Shown here: positions 55,052-64,000 of the stretch, one piece after another
How positions within the stretch are numbered: the first letter of the stretch is position 1
How the letters are laid out: every line of letters begins with the position of its first letter
Assembly: GCF_905171765.1 (NCBI RefSeq)
Contig: NC_053392.1
Coordinates: forward strand, 450,218,722 to 450,282,721
Direction: 5' to 3'
DNA from: Bufo bufo
Taxonomy: Eukaryota > Chordata > Amphibia > Anura > Bufonidae
Length of the DNA: 64,000 nucleotides
Notes under the pieces: generated by a model
Told to the model about the DNA's origin: nothing
Database searches by the model: none
What the model saw: the letters and a program-made list of their open reading frames with translations, nothing else
Program-made: the position numbers and the translations under genes

Positions 55052-56614
55052 CAGGGAGTGCAGAATTATTAGGCAAGTTGTATTTTTGAGGATTAATTTT
55101 ATTATTGAACAACAACCATGTTCTCAATGAACCCAAAAAACTCATTAATATCAAAGCTGAATATTTTTGGAAGTAGTTTTTAGTTTGTTTTTAGTTTTAG
55201 CTATTTTAGGGGGATATCTGTGTGTGCAGGTGACTATTAATGTGCATAATTATTAGGCAACTTAACAAAAAACAAATATATACCCATTTCAATTATTTAT
55301 TTTTACCAGTGAAACCAATATAACATCTCAACATTCACAAATATACATTTCTGACATTCAAAAACAAAACAAAAACAAATCAGTGACCAATATAGCCACC
55401 TTTCTTTGCAAGGACACTCAAAAGCCTGCCATCCATGGATTCTGTCAGTGTTTTGATCTGTTCACCATCAACATTGCGTGCAGCAGCAACCACAGCCTCC
55501 CAGACACTGTTCAGAGAGGTGTACTGTTTTCCCTCCTTGTAAATCTCACATTTGATGATGGACCACAGGTTCTCAATGGGGTTCAGATCAGGTGAACAAG
55601 GAGGCCATGTCATTAGATTTTCTTCTTTTATACCCTTTCTTGCCAGCCACGCTGTGGAGTACTTGGACGCGTGTGATGGAGCATTGTCCTGCATGAAAAT
55701 CATGTTTTTCTTGAAGGATGCAGACTTCTTCCTGTACCACTGCTTGAAGAAGGTGTCTTCCAGAAACTGGCAGTAGGACTGGGAGTTGAGCTTGACTCCA
55801 TCCTCAACCCGAAAAGGCCCCACAAGCTCATCTTTGATGATACTAGCCCAAACCAGTACTCCACCTCCACCTTGCTGGCGTCTGAGTCGGACTGGAGCTC
55901 TCTGCCCTTTACCAATCCAGCCACGGGCCCATCCATCTGGCCCATCAAGACTCACTCTCATTTTATCAGTCCATAAAACCTTAGAAAAATCAGTCTTGAG
56001 ATATTTCTTGGCCCAGTCTTGACGTTTCAGCTTGTGTGTCTTGTTCAGTGGTGGTCGTCTTTCAGCCTTTCTTACCTTGGCCATGTCTCTGAGTATTGCA
56101 CACCTTGTGCTTTTGGGCACTCCAGTGATGTTGCAGCTCTGAAATATGGCCAAACTGGTGGCAAGTGGCATCTTGGCAGCTGCACGCTTGACTTTTCTCA
56201 GTTCATGGGCAGTTATTTTGCACCTTGGTTTTTCCACACGCTTCTTGCGACCCTGTTGACTATTTTGAATGAAACGCTTGATTGTTCGATGATCACGCTT
56301 CAGAAGCTTTGCAATTTTAAGAGTGCTGCATCCCTCTGCAAGATATCTCACTATTTTTGACTTTTCTGAGCCTGTCAAGTCCTTCTTTTGACCCATTTTG
56401 CCAAAGGAAAGGAAGTTGCCTAATAATTATGCACACCTAATATAGGGTGTTGATGTCATTAGACCACACCCCTTCTCATTACAGAGATGCACATCACCTA
56501 ATATGCTTAATTGGTAGTAGGCTTTCGAGCCTATACAGCTTGGAGTAAGACAACATGCATAAAGAGGATGATGTGGTCAAAATACTCATTTGCCTAATAA
56601 TTCTGCACTCCCTG
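55052..56614 (-). mobile_element. Tc1 DD37E element (TRT-like), apparently complete
   Basis: TA at 55050-55051 and 56615-56616. Ends CAGGGAGTGCAGAATTATTA and complement are perfect over at least 20 bp; the arms carry further sub-terminal copies of the AATTATTAGGCAA word (55241-55260 and 56416-56430). Length 1,563 bp. The single gene is intact, so both parts needed for transposition look present. Confidence 0.95.
55380..56396 (-). CDS. Tc1 DD37E transposase, intact 338 residues
   Basis: The frame starts at ATG 56396 (MGQKKDLTGSEKSKIVRYLA) and ends with TGA at 55380. Residues 1-115: two helix-turn-helix units (the first around 7-45, including TLKIAKLLKRDHRTIKRFI). A basic stretch at 50-60 (KKRVEKPRCK) could be a nuclear signal. 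The catalytic triad is D144 (LWTDKMRVS), D237 (FMQDNAPSH) and E275 (LNPIENLW). D237 and E275 are separated by 37 residues, the DD37E signature of the TRT family found in vertebrates. The glycine box GGGGVLVW is at 177-184. Length fits the family and no stop or frameshift is present. One oddity: TDK where many relatives have TDE. It would cut and paste its own element; activity is untested. Confidence 0.95.
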   Translation of the reverse strand: MGQKKDLTGSEKSKIVRYLAEGCSTLKIAKLLKRDHRTIKRFIQNSQQGRKKRVEKPRCKITAHELRKVKRAAAKMPLATSLAIFQSCNITGVPKSTRCAILRDMAKVRKAERRPPLNKTHKLKRQDWAKKYLKTDFSKVLWTDKMRVSLDGPDGWARGWIGKGQRAPVRLRRQQGGGGVLVWASIIKDELVGPFRVEDGVKLNSQSYCQFLEDTFFKQWYRKKSASFKKNMIFMQDNAPSHASKYSTAWLARKGIKEENLMTWPPCSPDLNPIENLWSIIKCEIYKEGKQYTSLNSVWEAVVAAARNVDGEQIKTLTESMDGRLLSVLAKKGGYIGH

Positions 56615-56616
56615 TA

Positions 56617-57175
56617 GAGTTGAGCGAACCCGAACTGTAAAGTTTGGGTTCATATTGAACTTTAGGGTTTTCGGCACCGGGACCCGAACCCGAACATTTA
56701 CGTAAAAGTTTGGGTTCAGTGTTCGGTGATTTTTATGGCGCTTTTTGAAAGGATGCACAGCAGCCAATCAACAAGCGTCATACTACTTACCCCAAAAGGC
56801 CATCACAGCCATGCCTATTATTGGCATGGCTATGATTGGCCAACTGCAGCATGTGACCCAGCCTCTATTTAAGCTGGAGTCACGTAGCGCCGCCCGTCAC
56901 TCTGCTCGGATTAGTGTAGGGAGAGGCTGCAGCTGCTGTGATGGAGACATCAGGGAGAAATCCTATCAAGAACTGTTTTTTGTACTCAGCGATCTACAGC
57001 AAAAGTGATTTGTGGGTGCAGTGCACAATTTTTTTAAGCCTGTCCTGAGCCAGCTACTGCTGAAAACGAACTTTTTTTTCTTTAGTTAGTCAATATCAAT
57101 ACATGATCGGCAGCCATTTTATGCAACGATAGTGCACCAGCACAGGCTATCTGCATGTCTGCAAGTCCAGAAATA
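56617..57175 (+). other. hAT 5' terminus and leader
   Basis: It begins GAGTTGAGCGAACCCGAAC and includes a short palindromic TTGGCATGGCTATGATTGGC/CCAATCACAGCC region and the block CGTAGCGCCGCCCGTCACTC. The complement of its right part is found at 5396-5807. TATTTAAGC near 56866 could be a TATA-like start, which would place transcription into the minisatellite and coding region. This is an inference from position and sequence only. Confidence 0.6.
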
Positions 57176-57795
57176 CAGCTTTGGCATACTGGGGTGAAAA
57201 AAGCCTCTGATATACTGACCATCTGGGATTAGACAAGCATAAGTGACTGTCACATTTAGGACAGAAATACAGCTTTTTGGTTAGGGTGAAAAAACCTTCT
57301 AATATACTGCACATCTGGGATTAGACAAGCATAAGTGACTGTCACATTTAGGCCATAAATACGGCTTTGGCATACTGGGGTGAAAAAAGCCTCTCATATA
57401 CTGCACATCTGGGATTAGACAAGCATAAGTGACTGTCACATTTAGGCCATAAATACGTCTTTTTGGTTACTGGGGTGAAAAAAGCCTCTAATATATTGCA
57501 CATCTGGGATTAGACAAGCATAAGTGACTGTCACATTTAGGACAGAAATACAGCTTTTTGGTTAGGGTGAAAAAACCCTCTAATATACTGCACATCTGGG
57601 ATTAAACGTGCATAAGTGACTGTCACATTTAGGCCATAAATACGGCTTTGGCATACTGGGGTGAAAAAAGCCTCTCATATACTGCACATCTGGGATTAGA
57701 CAAGCATAAGTGACTGTCACATTTAGGCCAGAAATACGGCTTTTTGGTTACTAGGGTGAAAAAAGCCTCTGATATACTGCACATCTGGGATTAGA
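57176..57795 (+). repeat. ~95-bp leader minisatellite, short version
   Basis: About six to seven units, each with CACATCTGGGATTAGACAAG, CATAAGTGACTGTCACATTT, AGGCCATAAATACGGCTTT and GGGGTGAAAAAAGCCTCT. It is the complement of the unit at 690-5395. The last unit joins directly to transposase coding at 57797, so the deletion that removed the N-terminal half has one end inside the array. Confidence 0.92.
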
Positions 57796-57798
57796 CAA

Positions 57799-59189
57799 GT
57801 GCGGGCCGTCTGTGCGCGCTTCCGGCGTTCTCATCCTGCCGCCGCTCGGCTGTCTGCTCTACAGCGTAACTTCGGCCTTCCCGCTCACCGCCTCATATGC
57901 GACGTGCCCACCAGGTGGAACTCCACCTTGCACATGCTGGAGAGACTGTGCGAGCAGCAGCAGGCCATAGTGGAGTTTCAGCTGCAGCACGCACGGGTGA
58001 GTCGCACTGCGGAACAGCACCACTTCACCACCAATGACTGGGCCTCCATGCGAGACCTGTGTGCCCTGTTGCGCTGTTTCGAGTACTCCACCAACATGTC
58101 CAGTTGCAATGACGCCGTTATCAGCGTTACAATACCACTTCTATGTCTCCTTGAGAAAACACTTAGGCGTTGATGGAAGAAGATGTGGGCCAGGACGAGG
58201 AGGAGGAAGAGGGGTCATCTCTAACACTTTCAGGCCAGTCTTTAGAAGTGGCTCAGAAAGAGGATTTTTGCAACAGCAGAGGCCAGGTACAAATTTGGCC
58301 AGCTAGGGCCCACTACTGGAGGAGGAGGAGGATAAGGAAGAGGAGGAGGATGGGAATGAAGCATGTTCACAGCGGGGTGGCATCCAACGCAGCTCGGGCC
58401 CATCACTGGTGCGTGGCTGTGGGGATACGGAGGACGCAGACGATACGCCTCCCACAGAGGACAGCTTGTCCTTACCTCTGGGCAGCCTGGCACACATGAG
58501 CGACTACATGCTGCAGTGCCTGCGCAACGACTGCAGAGTTGCCCACATTTTAACGTGTGCTGACTACTGGGTGGCACCCCTCTTGGATCCCCGTCACAAA
58601 GACAATGTGCCATCCTTAATTCCCTCACTGGAGCGTGATCGGATAATGCGCGACTACAGGTGCACGCTGGTAGACGCGCTACTGAGAGGATTCCCGACTG
58701 ACGCCGGGGGGACAAGTGGAAGCACAAGGCGAAGGCAGGGGAGGAGGAAGACATCGCCAACGCAGCTGTGTCAGCGCCAGCACCTCAGAAGGCAGGGTTA
58801 GCATGGCCGACATGTGGAAAATCTTTGCCACCTCGCCGCAACAACCGGCCCCAACTGCTGATATGGATCGTGTTAGCCGGAAGCAGCATTTGAACAATAT
58901 GGTGGAACAGTACCTGTGCACACGACTACATGTACTGACTGATGGTTCTGCCCCATTCAACTTCTGGGTCTCCAATTTGTCCACATGGCCAGAGCTTGCC
59001 CTGTATGCCTTGGAGGTGCTGGCCTGCCCTGCAGCCAGTGTACTCTCTGAACGTGTATTTAGCATGGCAGGAGGTGTCATTACAGACAGATGCAGCCGCC
59101 TGTCGACAGCCAACGTGGACAAGCTCACGTTCATTAAAATGAACCAGGCTTGGATCCCACAAGACTTGTCTGTACCTTGTGCAGAATAG
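57799..59189 (+). pseudogene. hAT transposase, C-terminal half
   Basis: Coding begins mid-protein with VCARFRRSHPAAARL, then HRLICDVPTRWNSTLHMLERL, VTIPLLCLLEKTLR and a TGA near 58171 with a frame change. It continues with the acidic EDVGQDEEEEEG, DYMLQCLRNDCRVAHILTCADYW and LLDPRHKDNVPSL. A frameshift near 58750 leads to MADMWKIFATSPQ, TWPELALYALEVLACPAASVLSERVFS (the hAT dimerisation motif, about 58990-59060) and a complete end QDLSVPCAE with stop at 59187-59189. The BED finger and first catalytic block are deleted. The domain order matches 51.3-54.3 kb. Confidence 0.92.
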
Positions 59190-59639
59190 ACATTTATACC
59201 ACCATCAAACATACATTCTTGTACTCGAGTCAAGTGCAATGATTCTTTGTTTTCTCTTTTTTTATTTGTCCCAATATTCTGGGGGCTACCTACCCCAATA
59301 AAAAAATAAATAATAAATTGTTGGCTACCTCCTCCTTCTCCATTGCTGCCTCCACCTACAACACCACATTCACCGCCTCCTCAACCTCCGACTCCATATC
59401 CACCTCCTTCTCTGAGTTGCAGGTTAATAATTTGTAATTTTTAGTTATTTTATTTCATTTTAAGTTATTTCCCTATCCACATTTGTTTGCAGAGCAGTTT
59501 CCATGCTCTTAAGCACATTTTACTGCCTTTTACATCCCTCTAGCCTTTTCAAGGACTATTTTAGAGCCATGTTAATTAATAAAAGTGCCAATTTTAGTGC
59601 CCTAAATTGAAAAAATTCTTATTTTCAATTGTCGGGTGA

Positions 59640-60070
59640 CATTTTACCATTTTTGGCGTATACAAACCCATGCTGTGCCTAGGTGACAGGGGCCTAAATC
59701 TCTCAAAATCCTCTGTTGTATTGCTGGGTGACATGAACCCCCTTTTGCCGTGAATGAACCACTGCTGTGCCTGGGTGACAGGGGCCTAAATCTCTCAAAA
59801 TCCTCTTGTATTGCTGGGTGACATGAACCCCCTTTTGCAGTGAATGAACCCCTGCTGTGCCTGGGTGACAGGGGCCTAAATCTCTCAAAATCCTCTGTTC
59901 TATTGCTGGGTGACAAGAACCCCCTTTTGCCGTAAATGAACCCCTGCTGTGCCTGGGTGACAGAGGCCTAAATCTCTCAAAATTGTCTGTTCTATTGCTG
60001 GGTTACATGAACCCCCTTTTGCCGTGAATGAACCCCTTCTCTGCATTGCTGACAGGGAACTAAATTTAGT
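59640..60070 (+). repeat. ~92-bp minisatellite in hAT 3' region
   Basis: Four to five units with GCCTGGGTGACAGGGGCCTA, AATCTCTCAAAATCCTCT, TATTGCTGGGTGACATGAAC and CCCCTTTTGCCGTGAATGAA; starts at about 59695, 59788, 59878 and 59970. Frames on the minus strand across it repeat the same peptide and are incidental. Confidence 0.9.
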
Positions 60071-60084
60071 GAAAACATCTGTTA

Positions 60085-60420
60085 CTGATCGGAAGATGCG
60101 CGACTACAAGCGCACTCTAATGATCGCATTTCCACCTGACAGCGGGGGCACAGTGGAAGCACAAGGCAGAGGAGGAGGAAGAGAACGCTAACGCAGCTGG
60201 GGCACCGCCAGCACCTGAGAAGGCAGGGTTAGCATGGCCAAAATGCTTTGTCAGCCTTGGAGGTGCTGACCTGCCCTGCAGCCAGTGTATAGTGTGAACG
60301 TGTGTTTAGTACGGCAGAGAGCATTATCACAGGCCGCAGCCAATGTGGACAAGCTTAAGTTTATTAAAATTAACCAGGCATGGATCCCACAGGACTTGTC
60401 CGTACCTTGTGCAGAATAGA
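60085..60420 (+). pseudogene. Second, degraded copy of the hAT C-terminal segment
   Basis: Starting TGATCGGAAGATGCGCGACT it parallels 58636-59189: the GGGGGCACAGTGGAAGCACA block, GAAGGCAGGGTTAGCATGGC, a broken CCTTGGAGGTGCTGACCTGC, and the terminal CTTGTCCGTACCTTGTGCAG. Many small deletions and no long frame. After it comes a second 3' region that reaches the real terminus at 60927. Confidence 0.85.
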
Positions 60421-60935
60421 CATTTATACCAGCCTCAACCATCCATTCTTGTACTCAAGTGCACTTATTCTTTGTTTTATTTTGTTATATGTCCAAATAT
60501 TTTGGGGGATACCCTAATTTAAAAATAAAAAATAACACAAATCAGTGTTGGCTACCTATTCCTCCTTCACCGCCGCTTCCACCTACACCGCCACATCCAC
60601 CCATCCACCGCCTCCTCAACCTCCTACTCCTAGATCCAGATTGTTATTTTAAATTTTTCTGTATTTTATGTTATTTTAAGTAATTTCCCTATCCACATTT
60701 GTTTGCAGAACAGTTGTCATGCTCTTAAGCACATTTTGATGCCTTTTGCGGCCCTCTAGTCCTTTACAGGACTATTTTAGAGCCATTTTAGTGCCCAAAA
60801 GTTCGGGTCCCCATTGACTTCAATGGGGTTCGGGTTCGGAGTCAAGTTCAGGTCCCGAACCCGAACTTTTTTTTCAAGTTCGGCCGAACCTGCAGAACCC
60901 GAACATCCAGGTGTCCGCTCAACTCTAATCAGAAC

Positions 60936-61018
60936 ACAATAGTCTAAGTTGGTGAAGTATATATATATATATATAATATATAAATAAAAATATTGTTTAG
61001 AAATAGAAAACAGAAAAT
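60936..61018. other. Short A/T-rich spacer with (TA)n
   Basis: A short TATATATA run at about 60957-60975, no gene. Confidence 0.6.
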
Positions 61019-61019
61019 T

Positions 61020-61241
61020 GGCATGTCCGTATGTATTCACCCCCTTTGTTAGGAAGCCCATATAAAGCTCTGGTGCAGCCAGTTACCTTCAGAAGTCACA
61101 TAATTAGTGAAATGATGTCCACCTGTGTGCAATCTAAGTGTCACATGATCTTTCATTACATATACACACCTTTTTTGAAAGGCCCCAGAGGCTGCAACAC
61201 CTAAGCAAGAGGCATCACTAACCAAACACTGCCATGAAGAC
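61020..61241 (+). repeat. 5' fragment of another Tc1 element
   Basis: GTATGTATTCACCCCCTTTG, GGTGCAGCCAGTTACCTTCA, TGATGTCCACCTGTGTGC and AAACACTGCCATGAAG resemble the untranslated leader of a widespread vertebrate Tc1 family, ending at its start codon (ATGAAGAC at 61233). Sequence then changes abruptly. The rest of the transposon is not in the window. Confidence 0.6.
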
Positions 61242-61242
61242 T

Positions 61243-61830
61243 AGTGTTGATCATGAATATTGTGAATTTTTATTGCGAATATCGGCACTTCGAGAATTCG
61301 CAAATATTTAGAAAATAGTGATATGTATTCGTAATTTCGAATATTCAAGATTTTTTTTTAATCAGTACACATGATCCCTCCCTGCTTCTAGGTTGTGGGC
61401 CAATGAGAAGGCTGCAATATCTTTGAGTTAGGAGTAGTGTTGATTGCAAATTTTCGTAATGAGAATTTTGGTAATGTGAATTTTCGTAATGAGAATCAAA
61501 GAGATCGTGAAAACTCAGATCCAATGGTATATTCTAACCCCCAGGCGTTCCCATGGTGACGGGGACGCTTGTCGGGGAGGAGTATGCCAAAGTGGAACAA
61601 CTGTACAGATTTTTTTTTAAAAGACGAATATTCTAAAAAACTAATCTTTTTTTTTTTGAATATTCGCAATATTCTAAAACAAGAATATATAGCAATATTG
61701 CAAATATTCCGAAAAAAAACACGAATGTAGAACAATTTAGCTAATATAGTGCTATAATCTTTTTTTTTTTTAATAGTTGTAATTTTTTTCCATTCTGAAC
61801 TTCAGATGAGAAAAAAATTACAACTATTAG
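61243..61830. repeat. A/T-rich hAT-like repeat (TAGTGTTGATC start)
   Basis: It begins TAGTGTTGATCATGAATATT and is dense in words such as GCGAATAT, AATATTCG and TTCGTAAT on both strands. TAGTGTTGATT recurs at 61435, so two related pieces may be joined. No frame and no clear right end. Confidence 0.55.
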
Positions 61831-61844
61831 ACAAAGAAGATTTT

Positions 61845-64000
61845 ATTCCAGGACACGGAGGCTCATATTGCTTTCTCTCTCTTTACTGTTTCCATAGCAG
61901 CAAAGAAAAGAATATATACTTTAAACATGCAGTAACCATGGCAACAAGCTCAACCCTTTCCCTCCCAGTGTCCATATAAACCACGGTCGCACTGGGGCAG
62001 TCCTCTTTCTTTGCTGCTCCAGTTAAGTATACACTTTTACTTAGCAGCTCATTACTGTCTGCCCTAAGGTGTTCCCCTAGGGGTATTCCTTTGGGGCATT
62101 ATATCATTGTACCCTTTATTTTATGTTTTATGTTGTGCCCATTTATTTGGTTTAATTTGTGTTATTAACCTTCTTTTCTTACTACTGTCTGCCTCTTCCC
62201 TGCCGTTGGAGCTGCGTTCCGGCTCTGGCGGGGGAAGGGTTATCCGCTTCCCCCTAATCCCCGGTGGGGATAGGGAGGACTCCTATATTTTCTGTTGGCC
62301 TCCGGGCCTTTCGTCTGCCTTGTCCTTCCTTCCCGCGTTGCTCGGGGGGCGGTGGCGCCATCTTGCGCGCCACTCTCCGTCTTCTCCGCTTCTACCCCTC
62401 CGAGTTCTCGCAAGGTTTCGGGTTTTTGCACCTTGCCGCCGAGATCTCGCGGGATTTCACCGGCTTGTAACTGCTTGCAGTCACGTACCTCCGTCTCCCA
62501 GGCTCCGTTCCCTGCAGCGCTTGCCCTGTGCCCTCTGACAAAGTACAGGTTTTTTCCTCCACTGTATCCTCCGCAGTATAGCTCCTACTGGGGTGACTAA
62601 CCCCTTGCAGTCATGTCCCGTCACTCACGTTCTCTGTCTCCCAATGCCGGCCCTCCTCAGGACCTGGAGTCCAGGGACCAAATTTCCCCCTCCTCCAGGA
62701 GGTCTAGGGACCCTTCCAGGGATCCTCTCGCCCCGGACACACAGACTTTGGCGATTCAGCGCTCCATCTCTAGCGCTATTATGTCAGCCATGGGCTCTAT
62801 GTCCTTGGCTATTTCCCAGTCTGTCACCCAAGCTCTGGCCTTACAGCCCCCTCCTGCCTCCAGAACAACTGAGAATGATGGCCTTGACCAATCCAAGGAT
62901 AATGCTCTAAGGTCGCGTAAAAGACCCTGCCCGCTCCAGGCTGAACGTGCGCGAGGTTGGAAATCGGCGCGGTCACAGCCCGAGCATGTTTCCGACTCTG
63001 ATGGGCGATGAGGAGGCGCAGCATCATTCCCTGCATGTTTCAGAGGAGGATCTGATGGGCGCTATGGTTGACTCTATAGAGCAGGACCTGCCACCACCAC
63101 CTACTGATGCATACCCTGAGACCCCTTCCGGGTCCGCCGATCCACTTGTGGATCTGTTGGGAGATCCCATGTTTGATCCCAATGCGCTGCATCACCCGCG
63201 GTCCTCTGAGTGGCTTGCGTCACGCATGTAGCTCAGTATATTGAGTCGATGACTCGCAAGCCCCTCACCAAGGAGGCACGTACTAAGTTACGCGCTGAGT
63301 GCCCTAGACCGTTAATCCCTCATAGAGTATGTGAGACGCCGGTGGTGGACCCAAAGATGGTCCAATTCTTAACTAAAACCGGTTTCAATCCACGCAATGG
63401 CCTGGACTCTGCCCTTCGGGCATGCCAGAATAAGATTTTAGACGTCATGGGGCCACTGGCTAAGATTTTGGATATGGCCGAATCGGCCAGGGCGGCTGGT
63501 AATCAGGTCGACCCAGAGGAGTTAAGTGGCTGGGCTCAGAGAGCTATTTGCCTTACGGGCAATGCAAACACATCATTGGCTATCGAACGGCGCAAGGCGC
63601 TCCTGATGAAGATTGAGCCAAAACTGGCAAATTTAGCTCTTTCAGAAGCAGGCAAGGACGCCCAAGGGCTCCTTTTCGGAGAACCCTTTATAAAAGAGCT
63701 GGGTAAATATGTTGGGGCCTTTACCGCCCTTGATAAGGCGCAGGCGTCAATGCGCAGAGTATTCCCCAACCGTTTTTCAGCCAGGGCCGGCAGTTTCAGG
63801 GGCCGTCTGCCCGGCCGTTCCTCCTCTTATGCCCGTGGTTCGGGCAGAGGCTCCTTCGTCCACAGACCTTCGTTGCAGGACCAGCAACATCAACCCGCCT
63901 TCTTCCCCACCCGTGGCGGTTACAACCGCGGCAGAGGATTCCGTGGACATCCTAGCTCCAGGAAGCCATACGGTGAGTCATCCCTTCCCTCTCCCTCTGT
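61845..64000 (+). mobile_element. DIRS1-like retrotransposon, 5' part
   Basis: A 5' noncoding region of about 0.75 kb (with CCATATAAACCACGG near 61972 as possible TATA region and CAGTCCTCTTTCTTTGCTGC as a terminal-type block) is followed by a gag-like protein. The C-terminal part of that protein resembles gag of vertebrate DIRS1 elements. DIRS elements use a tyrosine recombinase and carry split or inverted terminal repeats, so no target duplication is expected; the left boundary is therefore approximate. RT, RNase H and recombinase would lie beyond the window. Confidence 0.65.
62613..64000 (+). pseudogene. DIRS-like gag, frameshifted, runs off the right edge
   Basis: MSRHSRSLSPNAGPPQDLES begins at ATG 62613; this Ser/Pro/Arg-rich start stays open to 63011. 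A frame change leads to EEDLMGAMVDSIEQDLPPPP (about 63040-63110) and SADPLVDLLGDPMFDP, ending at 63231. From 63234 a third frame is open to position 64000 without a stop: QYIESMTRKPLTKEARTKLR, then GWAQRAICLTGNANTSLAIE, MKIEPKLANLALSEAGK, FIKELGKYVGAFTALDKAQ, MRRVFPNRFS and an RG-rich tail (RGRLPGRSSS, RGGYNRGRGFRG) likely to bind nucleic acid. Two frameshifts are visible in the N-terminal part, so the copy is probably defective unless one is a sequencing error. Confidence 0.75.

Larger units (their letters stand above)
55050..60927 (+). mobile_element. hAT element with ATCAGAAC duplication, holding a Tc1
   Basis: ATCAGAAC at 55042-55049 and 60928-60935 is a perfect 8-bp duplication. The right end is GCTCAACTCTA. 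The left end TAGAGTTGAGCG is split: its first TA is at 55050-55051 and GAGTTGAGCG resumes at 56617, because a Tc1 used that TA as target. Inside: leader, ~95-bp minisatellite, a transposase lacking its N-terminal half, a 92-bp minisatellite, and a second degraded C-terminal segment. Without the Tc1 it is about 4.3 kb. Confidence 0.95.

Noticed and set aside
62107..62538. 143-residue frame upstream of the DIRS-like gag
   Set aside because: It lies in the 5' noncoding region, overlaps other frames in the same G/C-rich stretch, and has no recognisable motif; a weak leader peptide cannot be excluded.

Overview
The window is about 64 kb of animal nuclear DNA, most likely from an anuran amphibian (frog or toad). 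The evidence is the mix of mobile families: BED-finger hAT transposons with noncoding minisatellite leaders, several Tc1 lineages, foldback elements flanked by 3-bp TWA duplications, a Penelope-like element, a chromodomain Ty3/Gypsy element, an L1-type LINE and a DIRS1-like element. The genus cannot be fixed from sequence alone. I see no convincing host protein-coding gene, rRNA gene or functional tRNA gene. Nearly everything recognisable is a mobile element or its debris, often nested two to four deep.

Layout, left to right. 1-5.8 kb: a minus-strand hAT whose N-terminal reading frame runs off the left edge and whose leader is a 95-bp minisatellite; a DD36E Tc1 sits in the array and itself carries a foldback MITE. 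6.2-16.3 kb: one interspersed repeat with internal tandem units of about 300 bp, split by a full-length but inactivated L1 (7767-13577, 15-bp target duplication) and by a DD34E Tc1 (13676-15222). 16.3-19.4 kb: a tRNA-like promoter relic, an unidentified exon-like frame, a 420-bp foldback and a 0.93-kb palindromic MITE. 19.5-25.2 kb: a minus-strand BED-hAT pseudogene with both termini. 25.2-28.6 kb: Penelope-like RT and GIY-YIG remnants on the minus strand, with a hammerhead-ribozyme-like motif nearby. 28.6-37.6 kb: remains of another minus-strand hAT, invaded by a solo LTR (29082-29800), by a Russian-doll insertion (30092-31993) that holds a near-canonical hammerhead motif, and by a decayed Tc1.

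38.3-44.4 kb: a DD34E Tc1 whose transposase frame is broken only by a chromodomain Ty3/Gypsy retrotransposon (39396-43883, 5-bp duplication). 45.2-49.3 kb: a cluster of foldback elements and MITEs. 50.4-54.8 kb: a plus-strand hAT with two leader minisatellites. 55.05-60.93 kb: a further hAT of the same lineage with an intact 8-bp duplication (ATCAGAAC). A DD37E Tc1 with an uninterrupted 338-residue transposase has inserted into the terminal TA of that hAT. 61.0-64.0 kb: a Tc1 fragment, an A/T-rich repeat and the 5' part of a DIRS1-like retrotransposon with a gag-like frame still open at the window edge.

The genes do not form an operon or pathway; each transposase or polyprotein would act on its own family. 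Target duplications and interruptions give a relative order of insertion. The most interesting items are the hammerhead motif inside a noncoding insertion with its own 14-bp duplication (possible animal retrozyme), the intact DD37E transposase, and the amplification of hAT leader minisatellites.
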